The notes: generated by a model not told the origin, from the letters alone. A DNA stretch of 64,000 nucleotides from Salinisphaera dokdonensis (GCF_040361215.1 NZ_APND01000001.1:434001-498000); one strand, 5' to 3'; counted from the stretch's first letter, positions 27,446 to 36,617 are shown. Numbers and translations are program-made.

Positions 27446-27877
27446 ATGCCCAAGAAAATCCTCTGCCTGCTGCTGCTGGTCTATCTCGCCGGCTGCGCCT
27501 ACGACGGCCAGGGCCGCTATGCGGGTCATCACAACGTCGGCCACGTAACCCATCGCAACTACTACGACGACCGCCGTGACCACCGACGGCATCAGCCCGT
27601 CTATCGCCACACCAATCAGCATCGGCGCGACAACAAGCATCACGGCTACAGTCACAAGCGCCGTCAGGACGCCTATCGCGAACGCCGGGCCCGTCACCAT
27701 GCCGCCGAAAGGCGACGGCACGAACGCGCGGTACAGAAGCGCCGCTCGCACAAGGCTACCCAGCGTCGCGTGGCGCACTCACGCCACGACAGTCGTGACG
27801 ACCGCCGGGAGCACCGCGGACGGACCAGCGGCCGTCGAGATCATGATGGCCATCGCCGGTCGGCGCACCGCGACTAG
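27446..27877 (+). CDS. His/Arg-rich lipoprotein, unknown
   Basis: A 143-residue predicted lipoprotein: short basic start MPKKI, hydrophobic stretch and lipobox LAGC with Cys17. The mature part is extraordinarily rich in His and Arg (for example RRDHRRHQPVYRHTNQHRR), with almost no hydrophobic residues, so it should be extended and strongly cationic. Binding of metal ions or polyanions (LPS, DNA) is imaginable but is inference. It is divergent from the channel gene and convergent, 22 bp apart, with the secreted nuclease gene. The start at 27446 is set by the lipoprotein signal; the frame is open 87 bases further upstream. Confidence 0.65.
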   Translation: MPKKILCLLLLVYLAGCAYDGQGRYAGHHNVGHVTHRNYYDDRRDHRRHQPVYRHTNQHRRDNKHHGYSHKRRQDAYRERRARHHAAERRRHERAVQKRRSHKATQRRVAHSRHDSRDDRREHRGRTSGRRDHDGHRRSAHRD

Positions 27878-27899
27878 AACGCAGCGACGTCAGCTTTAT

Positions 27900-30620
27900 T
27901 CAGATGATGGCTGGCATCGCGTGGCGCCGCCGACGACGCCAGCCGAGGGTGAGTGCTGCCGCGCATAGCAGCAACACCAGGCTGGCGTCGCGCCCATTGC
28001 CCAGGGTGCAGCCGCCGCCCGATCCGCTGCCATCGTCATTGTTGTCATTGCCGCCGGCCCCTTCGTCCCCGCCCTCGCTGGCGCGCGAGAGATCGAAACT
28101 GGCCACGATCGGATCGTGATCGCTGACCTGGTCGGCGAACTCGGCGTTCACATGGGCGACCCGTGCCGTCGCAGTAGCGGCCAGTGCCGGGCTGGCGAAG
28201 AAATGATCCAGCGCCTGGGAATTACCCTCGAAGACGTAGGTGTAACGCTCGGTGGCATCGAGACTGTCCAGCAGATCGGCGACCACCGGCACGGCCTCGT
28301 CTGCGCCCGTAAGCGTTGCCATCGGCGGCAGGAAGCCGAACTCGTTGAAATCGCCCACCAGCCCGATATGCGCCTGCGATACGGTGGCGAGCGCGTCGTC
28401 GACGAAAGCGTTGACGACTGCCGCCTGTGCCGTACGTGCGTCGGCCGAGCCGTTCTCGTACGGCTGAAGCGTGCCGAACAGCGGCGAACTGCCGCCTTTC
28501 GAGGAGAAGTGGTTGTTGACCAGCAGCACGCGCTCGTCTTTGAAGGCGAACAGGGCGGCAACCGGCTTGCGGCTGTTCTCGAAAGCCGGATCGGTGGGTG
28601 CGATGCGCCCGGGATTGAGCGTGAGTGCCAGTTGTCCCTCTGCATCGGCGGAGACCGCGGTCGCCGTGTTGGCATCGCCGGCCCCGTCGCTGCCCTCGAC
28701 CAGGCTCACGCGGGTAGCGTCATAGAGATAGGCGACGCGAATATTGCCGCCCGGCTGGCCGCCATCGGCCAACGCTTCGGGCGCGACTTCGGCATAGGCG
28801 TAGCGTGGTCCGCCCGCCTCGACAATTGCATCGGCCAGACGGGCCAGCGTCTCGTCGCCATCGACGACGAGATCGTCGGCCGAGCCGCCCTCCGGTACCG
28901 AACTGCCGGCCGAGCCGTCGTTATCCTGCACTTCCTGGAGGGCCACGATATCCGGCGCCCCGAGGCGGTCGACGATCTGTGCGGCAATGGCTTCGAACTT
29001 GCCGTCAGCCACGTCGGTATCGCCGTCTTCATCGTTGGGATCGAGATTCTCGACGTTGTAACCCGCCACGGTGAGCGTGTCGCCACGGGCAAGCACGCCG
29101 ATACCGCTGCGCGACAGTGCGGACGGCTGCGGATCGGCCAACGTGTCGGGCAGAATTTCGAAGTTGCCGAAACCGTAGCCAAGCACACCGACTACCTCAC
29201 GGAACAGCGCGCCGGTATTCACGGCCGGCATCGCGTCGTCGAGTAGCGTGTCGTCGATCTGGATACGCTCGGGGTTATAGTCGACCGCATCGCCACGCTC
29301 GACCAGCGTGATGCCGCCCCGGGTATTGATGCCGGTCGCGTTGGCGCCGGCATCCGGCACCAGAAAGACCTCGCCGAAGCGACTGGTCGGGCTCACGGCC
29401 ATGCCCTGGGCAACGCGCACGCGCATAGCTTCCAGGCTTTCATAGAAGTCGAGGCCGTCTTCCGCCGGGTCGAAGGTCGCGCCCGTGCTGTCGATCACGT
29501 TGCCATTCGTATCGTTGTCGATGATCGCGTTCGGCGCCTGACGGCCGGCCTGGCCGATCGTGACCGGGGTGATATCGGTATTGTCGAACACCGCGCCCGG
29601 ATCGGCGATCAGGCGCGTGCTGCCATCGCTGCCGGTCGCGATCTCGGTGGTCGGCAGATTGGTTTCGTCGCCACCGGGAAAGAACTCGGTGACCGTGCCG
29701 GCCACTGCCACCACATCGCCGACCGCGACGGGCATACCGTCGAAGCGCATCGGTGTGCCGCCGGTGAATACGAGCACCGCATCGCTGGTGGCATCGTCGC
29801 CGTCGCCGGCCGGGTCCTGAAAATAAAAGCTGTTGCCGGTCACGGCCGTGACCACGCCCGGCACACCCGCGACCGCGTTGCCGGCCCGCGGCGAAAGATG
29901 GCCCGCGCCCTGAATATCGAAAATCCGCAGGCCGGTAATCGCATCCGCAGGGATACCGTCGTCGTCACCCGGATCACCGGACCCGCCGCCGCTGCCGTTC
30001 TCTGCATTCGGCGTGGCAAGCGCGGCCATGAACACGCTCGTGTCGCGGCCGGTGCCACTGCCGTCCGGCATGCGCTGCAGCGATTCGTTGTCCTTATCGC
30101 CGTTGGCTGCTTCGTTGAGCTGCGGCGCGCCGTCGGCGAGCAGTACGGCCAGTTCGGGGTCATCGCTATCGTCGGTGCCATAGACCACAGCATCGACAAG
30201 ATTTTCGGTCGTTACCGCCGTACCGGTGGGAAAATCGTCGGCGTCGGCCCGATAGAGCGCGATCGCATCCTGGCCGTTTTGAAGGCCATTGCTGCCGAAG
30301 GTCGTGATGACACCGGGCACGCCGGCATTACCCAGCAGGTAGTAACCGTTGGCGGACGTTACCGCGCCGTCTAGATCGTAGGCGGCGTAGCTTTCGTCGT
30401 TGCTGCCGTTGTAGAAAACCAGCACGAAGCCGTCCAGCGCGGTGTTGCCCGCGCCGCCATCGCTGAGTTCGACGAACTCGGCACTGTCGATGCCGGGCGT
30501 ATCGGCATCCAGTTCGTTGATGAGAATCGACGACTGCGCGTAAGCACTGGTCGCGACACAAGCAACCAGCGCTGTTGCCGCCAGACGAAGTGCGCGCAGC
30601 GCACAGAATGAACATGCCAT
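27900..30620 (-). CDS. ExeM/NucH-type extracellular endonuclease with C-terminal anchor signal
   Basis: A 906-residue secreted nuclease. Signal peptide ending ATSAYAQ; lamin-tail domain at about 30-170 (INELDADTPGIDSAEFVEL); a middle OB-like part; then an endonuclease/exonuclease/phosphatase domain from about 520 with GYNVENLDPNDEDGD, ALQEVQDNDG, GDFNEFG and SDHDPIVASF. The C-terminus is a Gly/Ser/acidic linker, GGGC, one hydrophobic helix and RRRRR, the layout of GlyGly-CTERM-like sorting tails, so processing at the cell surface is likely. GGGGGG lies upstream of the ATG. ExeM-type enzymes degrade extracellular DNA for nutrients and biofilm turnover. Confidence 0.88.
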   Translation of the reverse strand: MACSFCALRALRLAATALVACVATSAYAQSSILINELDADTPGIDSAEFVELSDGGAGNTALDGFVLVFYNGSNDESYAAYDLDGAVTSANGYYLLGNAGVPGVITTFGSNGLQNGQDAIALYRADADDFPTGTAVTTENLVDAVVYGTDDSDDPELAVLLADGAPQLNEAANGDKDNESLQRMPDGSGTGRDTSVFMAALATPNAENGSGGGSGDPGDDDGIPADAITGLRIFDIQGAGHLSPRAGNAVAGVPGVVTAVTGNSFYFQDPAGDGDDATSDAVLVFTGGTPMRFDGMPVAVGDVVAVAGTVTEFFPGGDETNLPTTEIATGSDGSTRLIADPGAVFDNTDITPVTIGQAGRQAPNAIIDNDTNGNVIDSTGATFDPAEDGLDFYESLEAMRVRVAQGMAVSPTSRFGEVFLVPDAGANATGINTRGGITLVERGDAVDYNPERIQIDDTLLDDAMPAVNTGALFREVVGVLGYGFGNFEILPDTLADPQPSALSRSGIGVLARGDTLTVAGYNVENLDPNDEDGDTDVADGKFEAIAAQIVDRLGAPDIVALQEVQDNDGSAGSSVPEGGSADDLVVDGDETLARLADAIVEAGGPRYAYAEVAPEALADGGQPGGNIRVAYLYDATRVSLVEGSDGAGDANTATAVSADAEGQLALTLNPGRIAPTDPAFENSRKPVAALFAFKDERVLLVNNHFSSKGGSSPLFGTLQPYENGSADARTAQAAVVNAFVDDALATVSQAHIGLVGDFNEFGFLPPMATLTGADEAVPVVADLLDSLDATERYTYVFEGNSQALDHFFASPALAATATARVAHVNAEFADQVSDHDPIVASFDLSRASEGGDEGAGGNDNNDDGSGSGGGCTLGNGRDASLVLLLCAAALTLGWRRRRRHAMPAII

Positions 30621-30680
30621 GAAATCCCCCCGGGCATTGTCGAATTCGTCCAGCCTGCAGCTCCTGCATGACAGGTTGCG

Positions 30681-30699
30681 GTCCCGGGCATCACGGGAC
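30681..30699. terminator. Hairpin between the TetR gene and the nuclease gene
   Basis: GTCCCG-N7-CGGGAC, located after the TetR stop codon and upstream of the nuclease start, without a T-tract. Confidence 0.35.
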
Positions 30700-30737
30700 G
30701 ATGACAGCGCAGCGAAAACGCGGACGATCGCCCGGCG

Positions 30738-31388
30738 TCAGCCGCTTCCGGTATTCCCGGGGTGCAGAACTGTGGCCGCATTATCGAACAGCGTGGCCAG
30801 GCACTTGCGATGAAAATAATCCTTGTGCTTGCGCAGCGAGAACAACCGCGGGGAAAACAGCCAGGTCTGGGTAACGCCCATGAGGTAGGTATAGGTCTGC
30901 AGCGCGAGCAGATCGGCGGGGTCGCCTGCGGGCAACAGCTCCTGTGCGCGGGCATCGTCGACCAGCGATTCGAACAGCGTGATGATGGCACGGGTGAGCT
31001 CGCGTTCGCGGCGCACGGTACGCGCCATGCGCTGGGTGAGCTCGGTCTTGTTCATCAGGATCTCGAACGACTGGCGATGGCGTTTATCGCTCACCAGCAG
31101 ATCGAACCACCCCTGGATGAAAGCGCTCATGCGCGCGACCGGGTCCGGCGTGTCGGCTCGGGCGGCATCGACAAGCCGTTGCAGCGGCGTCTGCGAATAG
31201 GCGATGACGGCCTCGAACAGCTCATCCTTGTTCTCGAAATGCCAGTAGATCGGGCCACGGCTCATGCCGGCCTCTTTCGCGATCATCGCCAGCGTGGTGC
31301 CGGAATAGCCCGACTGGCTGAACAGCCGCAGACCGGCGTCGATGACCTTGAGCCGGGTCTGTTCGGCCTGTTCGGGGGTACGTCTCAT
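30738..31388 (-). CDS. TetR-family transcriptional regulator, AcrR/TtgR type
   Basis: A 216-residue repressor with an N-terminal helix-turn-helix (residues about 10-55, FSQSGYSGTTLAMIAKEAGM then SRGPIYWHFENKDELFEAVI) of the AcrR/TtgR subgroup and an all-helical ligand domain. These normally repress RND efflux pumps in response to drugs or solvents. No pump is adjacent: its neighbours are a nuclease and an ABC binding protein. It is not BetI, whose N-terminal helix-turn-helix region reads differently. The start at 31388 (MRRTPEQAEQ) is preferred over an in-frame start 36 bases upstream. Confidence 0.85.
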   Translation of the reverse strand: MRRTPEQAEQTRLKVIDAGLRLFSQSGYSGTTLAMIAKEAGMSRGPIYWHFENKDELFEAVIAYSQTPLQRLVDAARADTPDPVARMSAFIQGWFDLLVSDKRHRQSFEILMNKTELTQRMARTVRRERELTRAIITLFESLVDDARAQELLPAGDPADLLALQTYTYLMGVTQTWLFSPRLFSLRKHKDYFHRKCLATLFDNAATVLHPGNTGSG

Positions 31389-31488
31389 GGCGTCATGATC
31401 GACAAGTGCGGTGGTTGCACGCAAGAAAGGCGGCCGGTTTTCATGCCGGCCGCCAGTTTCCTGGCCTACGGTTCAGGCGACGTGCTGT

Positions 31489-32562
31489 CTAAAGCGCGTC
31501 GTCGGCGGCCATCTGCATGTAAGTGGTATCGAAACGCAGGTTGACGTTGTTCTCGTCGCCGAGAATCTTGTCGTCGGGGAATTCGATACCCACGAAGTCG
31601 GCGCTACGTGCGCCCTCGCCCAGCAGGCCCTTCTGGAAAGAGAACTGGCGCACGCTGTCCATGGCGTCGAACGCTTCGTCGCTGGAGATGAACTCGATCG
31701 CAGAGTCCGGCGTCCAGAACATCTTCATGCCGTCGAGCTGCGCCTCGTAGCCTTCGCGATCGGTACCGGAGGCTTCACCCAAGTAGGCACGCACTTCGCG
31801 ACCCTTGTCAGTATCCGCGCCCAGATCGCCCATCATCTCGTACCAGGCGCCGACCAGTGCCTTGCCCAGCGCCGGGTTGGCTGCCAGCGTTTCTGTGTTC
31901 ACCAGGGTCAGATCCTTGATATGGCCCGGGATCTGGCTGGAGTCGAAGATGGCGTTGGCGCCGGGTGTCTCGGCAACCGTGCTGAGCAGCGGGTTCCAGG
32001 TCACGACCGTACGCACAGTCTTGCCCTGGAACGCCGCGACGATATCGGCATCGGAGGTGTTCACCAGGTTTACATCCGGCTCGGAGAGGCCGTTCTCTTC
32101 CAGCGCACGAGCCAGCAGATAGTGCGATACGGACAGCTGCACGAGATTGATCGTCTCGCCTTCGAGATCGGCGACCGATTCCGCATCCTTGGAGACGATG
32201 CCGTCATTGCCGTTCGAATAATCGCCGACGATCAGCGCCGTGGTATCCACACCCGACGCGGCCGGAATCGACAACGCATCCATGCTGGTCGCAACCACGC
32301 CGTCGAACTGACCGGTGGTGTACTGATTGATGGACTCGATGTAGTCGTTGATCTGCACGATCTCGACATCGATATCGTACTTGTCGGCCCATTTATCCAT
32401 AATCCCCGACGTCTTCACATAGTCCCAGGGAATCCAGCCGGCATAGATCGTCCAGGCGATCCGGAACGAATCGCGTTTCTCGGCGGCCTGGGCGCTGCCC
32501 AGGGTCAGGGTGGTCAGTGCGATCGCCACTAGGGCGAGCATCAGGCGTTTCTTGAGGTGCAT
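31489..32562 (-). CDS. ABC transporter periplasmic binding protein, urea-carboxylase-associated type (orphan)
   Basis: A 357-residue NMT1/SsuA-like periplasmic binding protein with a signal peptide ending TLGSAQA. The segment WTIYAGWIPWDY, then INDYIESINQYTTGQFDG and VGDYSNGNDGIV, is characteristic of the family normally encoded beside urea carboxylase (TIGR03427). GGGAG nine bases upstream fixes the ATG at 32562 rather than 32583. No permease, ATPase or urea carboxylase gene is present nearby, so its partners are elsewhere or missing. It lies 49 bp downstream of a glutamine synthetase gene, which suggests nitrogen acquisition. Confidence 0.82.
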   Translation of the reverse strand: MHLKKRLMLALVAIALTTLTLGSAQAAEKRDSFRIAWTIYAGWIPWDYVKTSGIMDKWADKYDIDVEIVQINDYIESINQYTTGQFDGVVATSMDALSIPAASGVDTTALIVGDYSNGNDGIVSKDAESVADLEGETINLVQLSVSHYLLARALEENGLSEPDVNLVNTSDADIVAAFQGKTVRTVVTWNPLLSTVAETPGANAIFDSSQIPGHIKDLTLVNTETLAANPALGKALVGAWYEMMGDLGADTDKGREVRAYLGEASGTDREGYEAQLDGMKMFWTPDSAIEFISSDEAFDAMDSVRQFSFQKGLLGEGARSADFVGIEFPDDKILGDENNVNLRFDTTYMQMAADDAL

Positions 32563-32611
32563 CGGTCGGTTCTCCCGGTTCATGATTCAGTGGCCTCGAT
32601 GAAAAGACGGT

Positions 32612-33970
32612 CTAGAACAACTTGAGGTAGCGCTCGATCTCCCAGGCGGAGACGCCGGTGTGATAGCTCTCCCATTCGTCCTGCTTGAAATCGACATAGG
32701 CACCGAACATGCGCTCGCCAAAGACTTCGCGGGCCAGCGGATCGGCCGCGAAATCGGTAATTGCCTCGCCGAGCGTGCGCGGCAGCATGGTCACGCCCAT
32801 CGCATCGATCTCCTGATCGCTGTAGCGATACATGTTTTCTCGGTGGGGCTCGCCAGCATCCATCGCGTTCTCAATGCCTTCGAGACCCGCTGCCAGCACC
32901 AGTGCCGCACCCAGGTAGGGATTACATGCAATATCCGCTGCACGGCACTCCACGCGGGAGCCGACGCCGGGAATACGGATCATGTTGGTGCGATTGTTAT
33001 TGCCGTAGCAGGCAAACACCGGCGCCCAGGTGGAGCCGGACATGCTGCCCTGGCGTACCAGGCGCTTGTAGCTGTTCACGGTCGGCGCGATCACCGCACT
33101 GATCGCCCGCGCGTGCTTGAGCACGCCGGCGATGAACTGATAGCCCAATTCGGATACGCCGCAGCCGTAGGGGTCGCCGGCGTCGGGTGAGAACAGATTC
33201 TCACCGGTCTCGGCGTCGGCCAGCGACATGTTGTAGTGCGCGCCGCTGCCGGTCTTGTCGGAATACGGCTTGGGCATGAAGCTTGCGAACGCACCGTGCT
33301 TGCGCGCGATCTCGTTGGCCATCATCCGGAAGAACACGAAACGGTCCGACATGGTCAGCGCGTCGGCGAACTTGAAGTCGGTCTCGAACTGGCCGTTGGC
33401 GTCTTCGTGGTCGAAGGAATAGACATCCCAGCCCAGGCCGTTCATGGCCTCGACCAGCTCGTCGATGATTTCCAGGTTGTCCATCATCCCGCGCGGGTCG
33501 TAGCAGGGCTTGGCCAGTGAATCGCGTTTGCTGATCGGCGCGAAGCCGCCGTCCTCGGTTTCGCGGAACAGGAAGAACTCGGTCTCGATACCGAGATTGA
33601 ACGTGAAGCCCATCGCCTTCGCGCGATCAAGCTGACGCTTGAGAATGGTGCGCGAGCAGGCTTCGAAGGGCTCGCCGTCGAGATGCAGATCACCCGCGAA
33701 CCAGGCCAGACGGTTGTCCCAGGGGCAGACCGCGACCGAGTCGGCATCCGGCATGGCGGCGACTTCGTTATCGGAAATATCCTGCGGCACGCCGTCGAGC
33801 GCCGCCCCCGTATACAGCTCGCTGCCCTTGAACATGTTGTCCAGATGGTCGAGCGGCACGAACTTGCCTTTCACGCAGCCGTGGATATCCACATAACTGG
33901 CCATCGCGTACTTCACGCCCTGTTCTGCAAGACTCGCCTGCAGCGAAGCGGTATCCACGACATTTCCCAT
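32612..33970 (-). CDS. glnT: Glutamine synthetase, type III family (GlnT-like)
   Basis: An ATP-dependent glutamate-ammonia ligase-like enzyme of 452 residues. Visible motifs are the metal-binding GIETEFFLF, the HEDANGQFETDF segment, the GSGAHYNMSL stretch, the YGNNNRTNMIRIPG loop and VECRAADIACNPYLGAAL. These match the short bacterial type III (TIGR03105) enzymes rather than the canonical GlnA dodecamer. Some relatives act on other amines as gamma-glutamyl ligases, so the substrate is open. AAGGA lies eight bases before the ATG at 33970. It is divergent from a MetX-like hydrolase, with a striking inverted repeat in between, and cotranscription with the downstream binding protein is likely. 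Confidence 0.88.
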   Translation of the reverse strand: MGNVVDTASLQASLAEQGVKYAMASYVDIHGCVKGKFVPLDHLDNMFKGSELYTGAALDGVPQDISDNEVAAMPDADSVAVCPWDNRLAWFAGDLHLDGEPFEACSRTILKRQLDRAKAMGFTFNLGIETEFFLFRETEDGGFAPISKRDSLAKPCYDPRGMMDNLEIIDELVEAMNGLGWDVYSFDHEDANGQFETDFKFADALTMSDRFVFFRMMANEIARKHGAFASFMPKPYSDKTGSGAHYNMSLADAETGENLFSPDAGDPYGCGVSELGYQFIAGVLKHARAISAVIAPTVNSYKRLVRQGSMSGSTWAPVFACYGNNNRTNMIRIPGVGSRVECRAADIACNPYLGAALVLAAGLEGIENAMDAGEPHRENMYRYSDQEIDAMGVTMLPRTLGEAITDFAADPLAREVFGERMFGAYVDFKQDEWESYHTGVSAWEIERYLKLF

Positions 33971-34061
33971 CGAATCGGTCCTTGGTTCCGGTATGAAACG
34001 GCAGAGCAGAATCGCCCTGCACCTCGAACGCAGCTGCACCGCGTTCCAAACCAGGACTTAC

Positions 34062-34085
34062 AATATACATGCCAGCCTGTATATT
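34062..34085. promoter_or_regulatory. Operator-like inverted repeat between divergent genes
   Basis: AATATACA-N8-TGTATATT: perfect 8-bp arms, AT-rich in GC-rich surroundings, located 91 bp before the glutamine synthetase start and 31 bp before the hydrolase start. The shape suits a dimeric repressor able to control both genes. Confidence 0.6.
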
Positions 34086-34116
34086 TAATTCGAATACCCC
34101 ATTAACGACGACGCAG

Positions 34117-35154
34117 ATGACGAACAGAAATATGAATGAAGAACAATGGGTTGAGGACTATTTCGAGCTTGGCGATTTCACGCTCGACAGCGGCACTGTT
34201 CTGCAGGACGCCCGGATCGCCTACCTGGCGAAGGGCCCGCTGAACACGAAACGAGACAACCTCGTGGTGCTACCGACGCACTATGGCGGTGCGATGGCAA
34301 GCAATCGCACCTGGGTCGAGCATCCGGGCAGCCCGCTCGCCGCCGGCGACTACTGTGTCGTCGCCCCGGCCCTGTTCGGCAACGGCGAATCGACTTCGCC
34401 GAGCAACGCTGCCCCGCCCCAGCGCGGCGCCGAATTCCCCAGCGTCACGCTGGCAGACAACGTGCGCGCCCAGCAGCAGCTGATTACGTCACGCTTCGAA
34501 GAAGCCGCCCCGCGACTGGTTGCCGGCTGGTCGATGGGCGGCATGCAGGCGCTGCAATGGGCGGCGCTGTATCCGCAGCACGTGGACGCCATACTGGCGG
34601 TCTGCGCGACCGCGCACTGCTACCCGCACAACGCGCTGTTCCTCGACGGTGTAAAAGCCGCACTCGAAACGGATCCCGCGCTGGCACGTGGCGAGACGCC
34701 CACACGCGGGCTACGCGCCTTCGCCCATGTCTATGCCGGCTGGGCCTATTCGCAGCGCTTCTTTCGCGACGGCTTATATCGCGCGCTCGGCTTCGAAAGC
34801 ATCGCCGCCCTGCTCGCCCACTGGGAGACCGACCATCTCGCCCAGAACGCCCATGACCTGCTCGCCATGCTCGATACCTGGCAACAAGCCGATATTGCCG
34901 CCATGCCACGCTTCGCCGGCGACACGGCACAAGCCTTGGCCACGATCCGCGCGCGCACCATCCTGATTCCGTCCCGCACCGACCTGTACTTCATGGCAGA
35001 GGACGCTTGCAACGACGCCGCGCAGATACCCGGCGCCGAATGCCGCGTGCTCGAATCCGACTGGGGCCATTGTGCCGGCGGCCCCGGTCGCGAGCCGGCG
35101 TCAATGGCCGCGATCTTCGAGGCGATGCGTGCCCTGCTCGCGCCTGCGCGCTGA
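34117..35154 (+). CDS. Alpha/beta hydrolase, homoserine O-acetyltransferase (MetX)-like
   Basis: A 345-residue alpha/beta-hydrolase of the MetX-like group. The nucleophile is Ser139 in GWSMGGMQALQWA, and the catalytic His is in ESDWGHCAGGPG. The N-terminal FTLDSGTVLQDARIAYLAKGPLN is typical of MetX-like sequences, but the strict acetyltransferase signature is not complete, so it may be a hydrolase acting on amides or esters. The start is uncertain: ATG 34117 or ATG 34132, neither with a strong ribosome site. It is divergent from glnT and convergent, 11 bp apart, with the DUF2254 gene. Confidence 0.78.
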   Translation: MTNRNMNEEQWVEDYFELGDFTLDSGTVLQDARIAYLAKGPLNTKRDNLVVLPTHYGGAMASNRTWVEHPGSPLAAGDYCVVAPALFGNGESTSPSNAAPPQRGAEFPSVTLADNVRAQQQLITSRFEEAAPRLVAGWSMGGMQALQWAALYPQHVDAILAVCATAHCYPHNALFLDGVKAALETDPALARGETPTRGLRAFAHVYAGWAYSQRFFRDGLYRALGFESIAALLAHWETDHLAQNAHDLLAMLDTWQQADIAAMPRFAGDTAQALATIRARTILIPSRTDLYFMAEDACNDAAQIPGAECRVLESDWGHCAGGPGREPASMAAIFEAMRALLAPAR

Positions 35155-35165
35155 GAGCAAAGCAC

Positions 35166-36482
35166 TCAGCCGGTTCGTTCGGCCTGTAGCGCCTGCATGG
35201 TCGACTCGAACTCGCGATCGATAAGCTCGATATCGTGGGTCTCGCTCAGACCGTTGTGGGCCGCGTCGCAGATCACTTCGGCATGGCGACTCAGAGCGAC
35301 CTTTTCGTCCGCCCGCGCGGCAACCGGCGCCAGGCGCGCGATCACGCGCAGCATCTGACGGCTGGTCATTACGCTCGAGCGGCCGTAGTGACGAATCGGC
35401 ATGAAGGCGGCGTCGAGCGCATCCTCGAGGCCGGGAATACGCAACAGGAACCGCGGCGTACCGCCGTCGTCACAGTGCGCAAACGAAGGGCGCGGCCGCC
35501 GCGCGAGCATGGCAAGGGAAAAGCCCAGCCGATTGATACAGTCCACCGCCGTGAACGGATTGTTCAGCGCCGGCGAAAGCGCGCGCACCGCGATCTCGGC
35601 CAACTGATTGGTGGCAAACAACAGATCGCGCTCGGTAAGGCGCGTATTGCCCAGCACATACGCACGCGTGACGGCGTCGACGAGTTCGTCGCTCGTATCG
35701 TCCGTACCATCTTTGCCGTGAACCCGAGCCAGTATCCCGCCCGGCAGCAGGTATTCGCCATATTCGGCCACTGACTCGATCAACACGTCATGGGATTTCG
35801 CCATCTCGACGAGCGCCTCGAGCCCGACCGTCTGCAGGTAGCCGCCGCCCGTCGCGCGCACGGCAACACCGCCGGTTTCAGGCCAGTCGCAGACCGGCGC
35901 ATCGTCGCAATCGGCGTCGGGGTAGAGCCGGTCGATGGCGCCGTCGAGTTCAACCGCGACCGTCTCAAGTACTTCCGGAGCGGCGATGAGCTGCGCGATG
36001 TGATGGGTGAAATAGATCAGCGTGCAACTGGCAAACAGCGCCAGCGCAAAGCCCACGGTGACCGACAGCCCCGGCACGAATTCATTGGCCGGGTCGTTGC
36101 CCACCATGTGGAAAACGAGCATGCAGTAGACGAAGGTGCTCAGGAAGATGCCGAGCACGGCCTGGTTGGCACGATCGCGCATGAAACTGCGAATCAGCCG
36201 GTGGCCAAACTGGCTGGTTGCGAGCGTGAGCACCAGCATCAACGTGGAAAACACCACGGTAGCGATCGCGACCATCGCGCCGGTGAGCGTCTGCAGCAGA
36301 TAGATCGCGTTCTCGACGCCGCCCGAATAGAACACGCGTGTCAGCCACGCGTCGGCCAGGCCGCTGCGATCGAGCCCAAGCGTGATGCTGAACAGCAGCA
36401 CGCCGACGAGCATCATCACGCTCGGCAGGAACCAGAAACTGGAGCGGGCCAGCTCCATGAACTCGGCAAGATGAATGCGCAT
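35166..36482 (-). CDS. DUF2254 membrane protein
   Basis: A 438-residue protein with four membrane helices in the first 160 residues (WFLPSVMMLVGVLLFSITLG, then LQTLTGAMVAIATVVFSTLM and two more) and a cytoplasmic C-terminal region with the SPALNNPFTAVDCINRL motif. This is the DUF2254 family, whose function is not established. It is preceded by the terminator of the gabT-like gene and is probably transcribed alone. Confidence 0.85.
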   Translation of the reverse strand: MRIHLAEFMELARSSFWFLPSVMMLVGVLLFSITLGLDRSGLADAWLTRVFYSGGVENAIYLLQTLTGAMVAIATVVFSTLMLVLTLATSQFGHRLIRSFMRDRANQAVLGIFLSTFVYCMLVFHMVGNDPANEFVPGLSVTVGFALALFASCTLIYFTHHIAQLIAAPEVLETVAVELDGAIDRLYPDADCDDAPVCDWPETGGVAVRATGGGYLQTVGLEALVEMAKSHDVLIESVAEYGEYLLPGGILARVHGKDGTDDTSDELVDAVTRAYVLGNTRLTERDLLFATNQLAEIAVRALSPALNNPFTAVDCINRLGFSLAMLARRPRPSFAHCDDGGTPRFLLRIPGLEDALDAAFMPIRHYGRSSVMTSRQMLRVIARLAPVAARADEKVALSRHAEVICDAAHNGLSETHDIELIDREFESTMQALQAERTG

Positions 36483-36559
36483 CGATCAGCGTTCCGGCAC
36501 AAAGGATTTTATTGTAGCGATGCGCTGCGCCAGGTGATCGCACGGCGGACGGCGAACAT

Positions 36560-36592
36560 AAAAAAAGGCCGCCATCCGAAGATGGCGGCCTT
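36560..36592 (-). terminator. Intrinsic terminator of the aminotransferase gene
   Basis: Perfect 12-bp stem AAGGCCGCCATC-TTCG-GATGGCGGCCTT followed by a run of T on the minus strand, 26 bp after the stop codon. The tetraloop is the stable UUCG type. Confidence 0.95.
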
Positions 36593-36617
36593 CTCGGCTT
36601 TCAAGGGCTGGCGCGCC

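Noticed and set aside
30738..31388. TetR gene as betI
   Set aside because: Its helix-turn-helix and ligand domain are AcrR/TtgR-like, and it is 8 kb from betB with unrelated genes between.
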